Assembly (NCBI GenBank): GCA_038241255.1
Contig: JBBRFW010000009.1
Location: 1 to 61,679 of the forward strand
Reading direction: 5' to 3'
Source of the DNA: Schlegelella_A sp038241255
GTDB lineage: Bacteria > Pseudomonadota > Gammaproteobacteria > Burkholderiales > Burkholderiaceae_C
Length of the DNA: 61,679 nt
Positions 59,173-61,679 of the stretch are shown piece by piece. The stretch's first letter is position 1; the number at the start of each line of letters is the position of its first letter. The notes beneath the pieces are model-generated. The model saw nothing but the letters and a program-made list of their open reading frames with translations, was not told where the DNA came from and did no database searches. Made by a program: the position numbers and the translations under genes.

Positions 59173-60045
59173 ATGAGCGATGTCAACGTCAGCGTCGAGA
59201 GCCTCCACGTCTACCCGGTCAAATCATGCGCCGGCATCTCGCTGCGCGAGGTCGAATTCGCACCGACCGGCTTCGACCTCGACCGCGCCTGGATGGTGAC
59301 CGACGAAGCCGGCGTCTTCGTCTCGCAGCGCGAGCTGCCGAGAATGGCGCTGGTGCTGCCGACGCTGAAAGCCGACGAGCTGATCCTGCGCGCGCCCGGC
59401 ATGCTGGCGTTGCACGTGGCGATCGATCGCGTCGAGGCGGCGGCATCGGCCACGGTCTGGAGCGACCGCGTTGCCGCCTTCGACATGGGGCCGCTCTGCG
59501 CGCAGTGGTTCAGCGACTTCCTCGGCCGAACGCTGCGTCTCGTGCGTTTCGATCCCGAGCAGAAGCGACTCGCCAGCCGCCAGTGGACGGGCAGCGTCGA
59601 GGCCGAAACCGCCTTCCAGGACGGCTTTCCGCTTCTCGTTGCATCGACCGCGTCGCTCGCCGAGGTGAACCGCCGCCTCGAAGCGGCCGGCCACGCGCCG
59701 GTGACTATGGCGCGTTTCCGGCCCAACATCGTCGTCGCGGGCCTCGAAGCCCACGACGAGGATCACCTCGACGAGATCGCGTTCGCGGCCGAAGGCGAGG
59801 CCCTCCCCGATGCCGATGCCGTCCGCCTCAAGCTCATCAAGCCCTGCCCGCGCTGCCCGATTCCCGACGTCGATCCCGCCACCGGAGCGCGTGGCCACGC
59901 CGTCGGCGACGTGCTGGCCCAGTACCGCGCCGACCCCAAGGTCGGCGGTGCCCTCACCTTCGCGATGAACGCGATCGTCGTCGGTGGCCACGACCGCAAG
60001 CTCGCGGTCGGCATGCGCGGCGAGGGCCGCTACGCGTTCGCCTGA
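59173..60045 (+). CDS. MOSC domain protein with N-terminal MOSC beta-barrel
   Basis: A 290-residue protein related to YcbX/mARC molybdenum-dependent reductases. N-terminal barrel: VYPVKSCAGISLREVEFAPTGFDLDRAW; MOSC domain from about 120 with FRPNIVVAGL and KPCPRCPIPDVDP, where the Cys in CPRC is the likely Mo ligand. E. coli YcbX has a C-terminal ferredoxin domain, which is missing here, so a separate electron donor is needed. Confidence 0.9.
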   Translation: MSDVNVSVESLHVYPVKSCAGISLREVEFAPTGFDLDRAWMVTDEAGVFVSQRELPRMALVLPTLKADELILRAPGMLALHVAIDRVEAAASATVWSDRVAAFDMGPLCAQWFSDFLGRTLRLVRFDPEQKRLASRQWTGSVEAETAFQDGFPLLVASTASLAEVNRRLEAAGHAPVTMARFRPNIVVAGLEAHDEDHLDEIAFAAEGEALPDADAVRLKLIKPCPRCPIPDVDPATGARGHAVGDVLAQYRADPKVGGALTFAMNAIVVGGHDRKLAVGMRGEGRYAFA

Positions 60046-60061
60046 TCCGCTTCCCCGGCAA

Positions 60062-60988
60062 GTGCATCGCTTCAGGTCCTGGCAGCTCTTTGCCATCTGC
60101 GTGCTCGTCTGGGGCACGACGTGGCACGCCATCACCTACCAGCTCGGCGACTTTCCCGCCGAGCTCGGCGTTGCCGTCCGCTTCGCGCTGGCCGGCGCCG
60201 CGGCGCTGCTCTTCTGTTGCTGGCGGGGCGTGTCGCTCGCCTTCGCCGGCCGCGATCACGCCCTGCTGGCCCTGCAGGGCACCTTCCTCTACGGCGTCTC
60301 GTACGTCTGCGTCTACGAGGCCGAGCGCTTCGTGCCGTCGGGCCTCGTCGCCGTCGGCTACTCGGCGTCGCCGCTGCTCACCGGCGTCGGCGCGACGCTG
60401 CTGTTCGGCGCCACGCTCGGCGCCCGCTTCCTCGTCGGCGGCGCACTCGGCATCGCGGGCGTCGCCCTCATCTTCTGGCCCGAGATCACGCGACCCGGCG
60501 ACAACGAACGGGCCACGCTCGGCGCCGCGCTGACGATCGCCTCGGTGCTGCTCTCGACCATCGGCAGCCTGGCCGCCAGCCGCAATCGCCGTCGCGGCCT
60601 GCCGCTCCTGCCGGCGATGGGCTTCGGCATGCTCTACGGCGCCGTCGCCGCTGCGCTCGTCGCGGTCGCTTTCGGCCGCACCGGCACGATCCCGACGGCG
60701 CCGAGCTGGTGGCTCGCCCTCGTCTACCTCGCGCTCGCCGGCTCGGTGCTGACCTTCGCCTGCTTCCTGACTCTGCAGGACCGCGTCGGCGCCGGTCGCG
60801 CCGGCACCGTCGGCGTGATGACGCCGCTGATCGCCCTCGTCGTCTCGCTCGCCCTCGAAGGCTTCCGGCCGAGCCTGCTCACAGTCGCCGGCGCCGCGCT
60901 CGCGGTCGCCGGCAACGTGCTCATGCTCCGGCCGGCGTCGTCTGCTCCGGCCCGGCCGGCGGCGGCTGGCGCTGCGGCAGCGGAATGA
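60062..60988 (+). CDS. EamA/DMT-family transporter
   Basis: Inner-membrane exporter-like protein of 308 residues with about 10 helices in two EamA repeats (1–140, 150–295): VWGTTWHAITYQLG and FVPSGLVAVGYSASPLLTGVGA in the first, LAGSVLTFACFLTLQDRVGAG in the second. The GTG at 60062 is used because the reading upstream enters the MOSC gene; the next start would shorten the first helix. Substrate unknown. The 3' end overlaps the convergent pirin gene by 68 bases. Confidence 0.85.
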   Translation: MHRFRSWQLFAICVLVWGTTWHAITYQLGDFPAELGVAVRFALAGAAALLFCCWRGVSLAFAGRDHALLALQGTFLYGVSYVCVYEAERFVPSGLVAVGYSASPLLTGVGATLLFGATLGARFLVGGALGIAGVALIFWPEITRPGDNERATLGAALTIASVLLSTIGSLAASRNRRRGLPLLPAMGFGMLYGAVAAALVAVAFGRTGTIPTAPSWWLALVYLALAGSVLTFACFLTLQDRVGAGRAGTVGVMTPLIALVVSLALEGFRPSLLTVAGAALAVAGNVLMLRPASSAPARPAAAGAAAAE

Positions 60989-61679
60989 ATTCGGTCTCGC
61001 CAGGAATCGCCGGGAAGCGCTGCGCCAGCCAGTCGTCCTCGGCGGCGCGGATGCGCTCACGCGACGAGGCGACGAAGTTCCACGACAGGAAGCGGTGGCC
61101 GAGCGACTCGCCGCCGACGAGCACGACGCGCCCGCCGCGCGGTGCGACCAAGGTCGGCGACGAGCCGGGCGCGAGCACGACCATCGTGAACTCCGGGTAC
61201 TCGACGCCGTCGACCTCGATCGGATGGTCGACGGCGTAGAGCGCGCGCTCGACGGCGGCGGCAGCGTCGAGCGTCACGCCCGAACCGCTTGCGACATCCA
61301 GATCGATCACGACGGCGAGCGTGGGCGACGAGGTCTGCACGGGTGAGGTCGCGCCGAACGCCGAGCCGGCGACGACGTGCGCGGTCGCGCCCTCGAGCCG
61401 CACCCGAGGCACCTGCGCCGCCGGCACGTGCTGGAACGACGGCGCCGCGTCTTCTTCCCCTTCGGGCAGCGCCACCCAGAGCTGCAGGCCGTGGCGACGA
61501 TGCGCGAGCGCGAGCAGGTCCTTCGGCGTGCGCTCGGAATGGACGATGCCCTTGCCCGCCGACATCCAGTTGACCGCACCGGGCTCGATGCGCTGGACGA
61601 CCGAGGTCGAGTCGCGATGCATGATCGCGCCGTCGAAGAGGTAGGTGAGGGTCGCCAGGCCGATGTGCGGATGCGGCCG
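60921..61679 (-). CDS. Pirin-family protein, 5' end outside window
   Basis: Bicupin protein; 252 residues lie in the window and the start is beyond it. The N-terminal cupin shows PHPHIGLATLTYLFDG, whose two histidines bind metal in pirins, then HRDS and GAVNWMSAGKGIVHSER. The C-terminal part is FTMVVLAPGSS, then RFLSWNFVASSRERI, the latter being the pirin C-terminal signature. Activity may be quercetinase-like or unknown. Its last 68 bases overlap the EamA gene tail-to-tail. Confidence 0.9.
   Translation of the reverse strand, partial: RPHPHIGLATLTYLFDGAIMHRDSTSVVQRIEPGAVNWMSAGKGIVHSERTPKDLLALAHRRHGLQLWVALPEGEEDAAPSFQHVPAAQVPRVRLEGATAHVVAGSAFGATSPVQTSSPTLAVVIDLDVASGSGVTLDAAAAVERALYAVDHPIEVDGVEYPEFTMVVLAPGSSPTLVAPRGGRVVLVGGESLGHRFLSWNFVASSRERIRAAEDDWLAQRFPAIPGETEFIPLPQRQPPPAGPEQTTPAGA

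Overview
This is a chromosomal window with high GC and dense coding. The gene order points to a betaproteobacterium. From about 12.8 kb leftward, the minus strand carries the run DUF177–rpmF–plsX–fabH–fabD–fabG–acpP–fabF–(small membrane protein)–rpoE–rseA–rseB–mucD/degP–lepA, an arrangement typical of that class. It covers fatty-acid and phospholipid precursor synthesis, then the envelope-stress sigma factor with its regulators and periplasmic protease, then elongation factor 4, whose 3' end leaves the window. A Maf pyrophosphatase, an RsmI-type methyltransferase and a RhlE-type helicase follow. I saw no rRNA, tRNA, CRISPR array, insertion sequence or prophage.

From 15.87 to 48.02 kb nearly every gene is on the plus strand, mostly with 1–11 nt stop/start overlaps. 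This is a large surface-polysaccharide (O-antigen or exopolysaccharide) locus. It makes dTDP-rhamnose (rfbBDAC, with a VapBC-like toxin–antitoxin pair between rfbD and rfbA) and GDP-mannose (a ManC-type bifunctional enzyme). It also has a UDP-sugar dehydrogenase and a WlbA/WlbB/WbpE-like route to a UDP-2,3-diacetamido uronic acid. A NeuA/NeuB/NeuC/NeuD set, a CBS-domain aminotransferase fusion and a WbpM/PglF-type 4,6-dehydratase together form a full UDP-linked route to a CMP-legionaminic-acid-type nonulosonate. A WbpV–WbpL–WbpM-like end cassette points to a QuiNAc-type initiating sugar. There is a Wzx flippase, a Wzy candidate, several glycosyltransferases and two or three O/N-acyltransferases, which suggests Wzx/Wzy-dependent assembly.

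Three features stand out. First, the locus has two complete sugar-amidination sets (WbpG/PseA-like PP-loop enzyme plus HisH plus HisF) in mirrored gene order, and each HisF has lost a different one of the two cyclase catalytic aspartates. Second, an identical promoter-plus-palindrome arrangement (TACACT, 5 nt, GTTCA-N5-TGAAC) precedes both rfbB and the gene for an EPS-associated MarR-type regulator, so it is a good candidate for that regulator's operator. Third, the aminotransferase of the nonulosonate pathway carries an N-terminal CBS-pair domain.

From 48.1 kb onward housekeeping and metabolic genes return: lysS, a DinB-like protein, an enoyl-CoA hydratase, a DUF3108 protein with an M61 peptidase, a cyanide-insensitive-type bd oxidase (cydAB), a class II aldolase, dsbC, a UbiH-family monooxygenase, a MOSC protein, an EamA transporter and a pirin whose 5' end lies outside the window.
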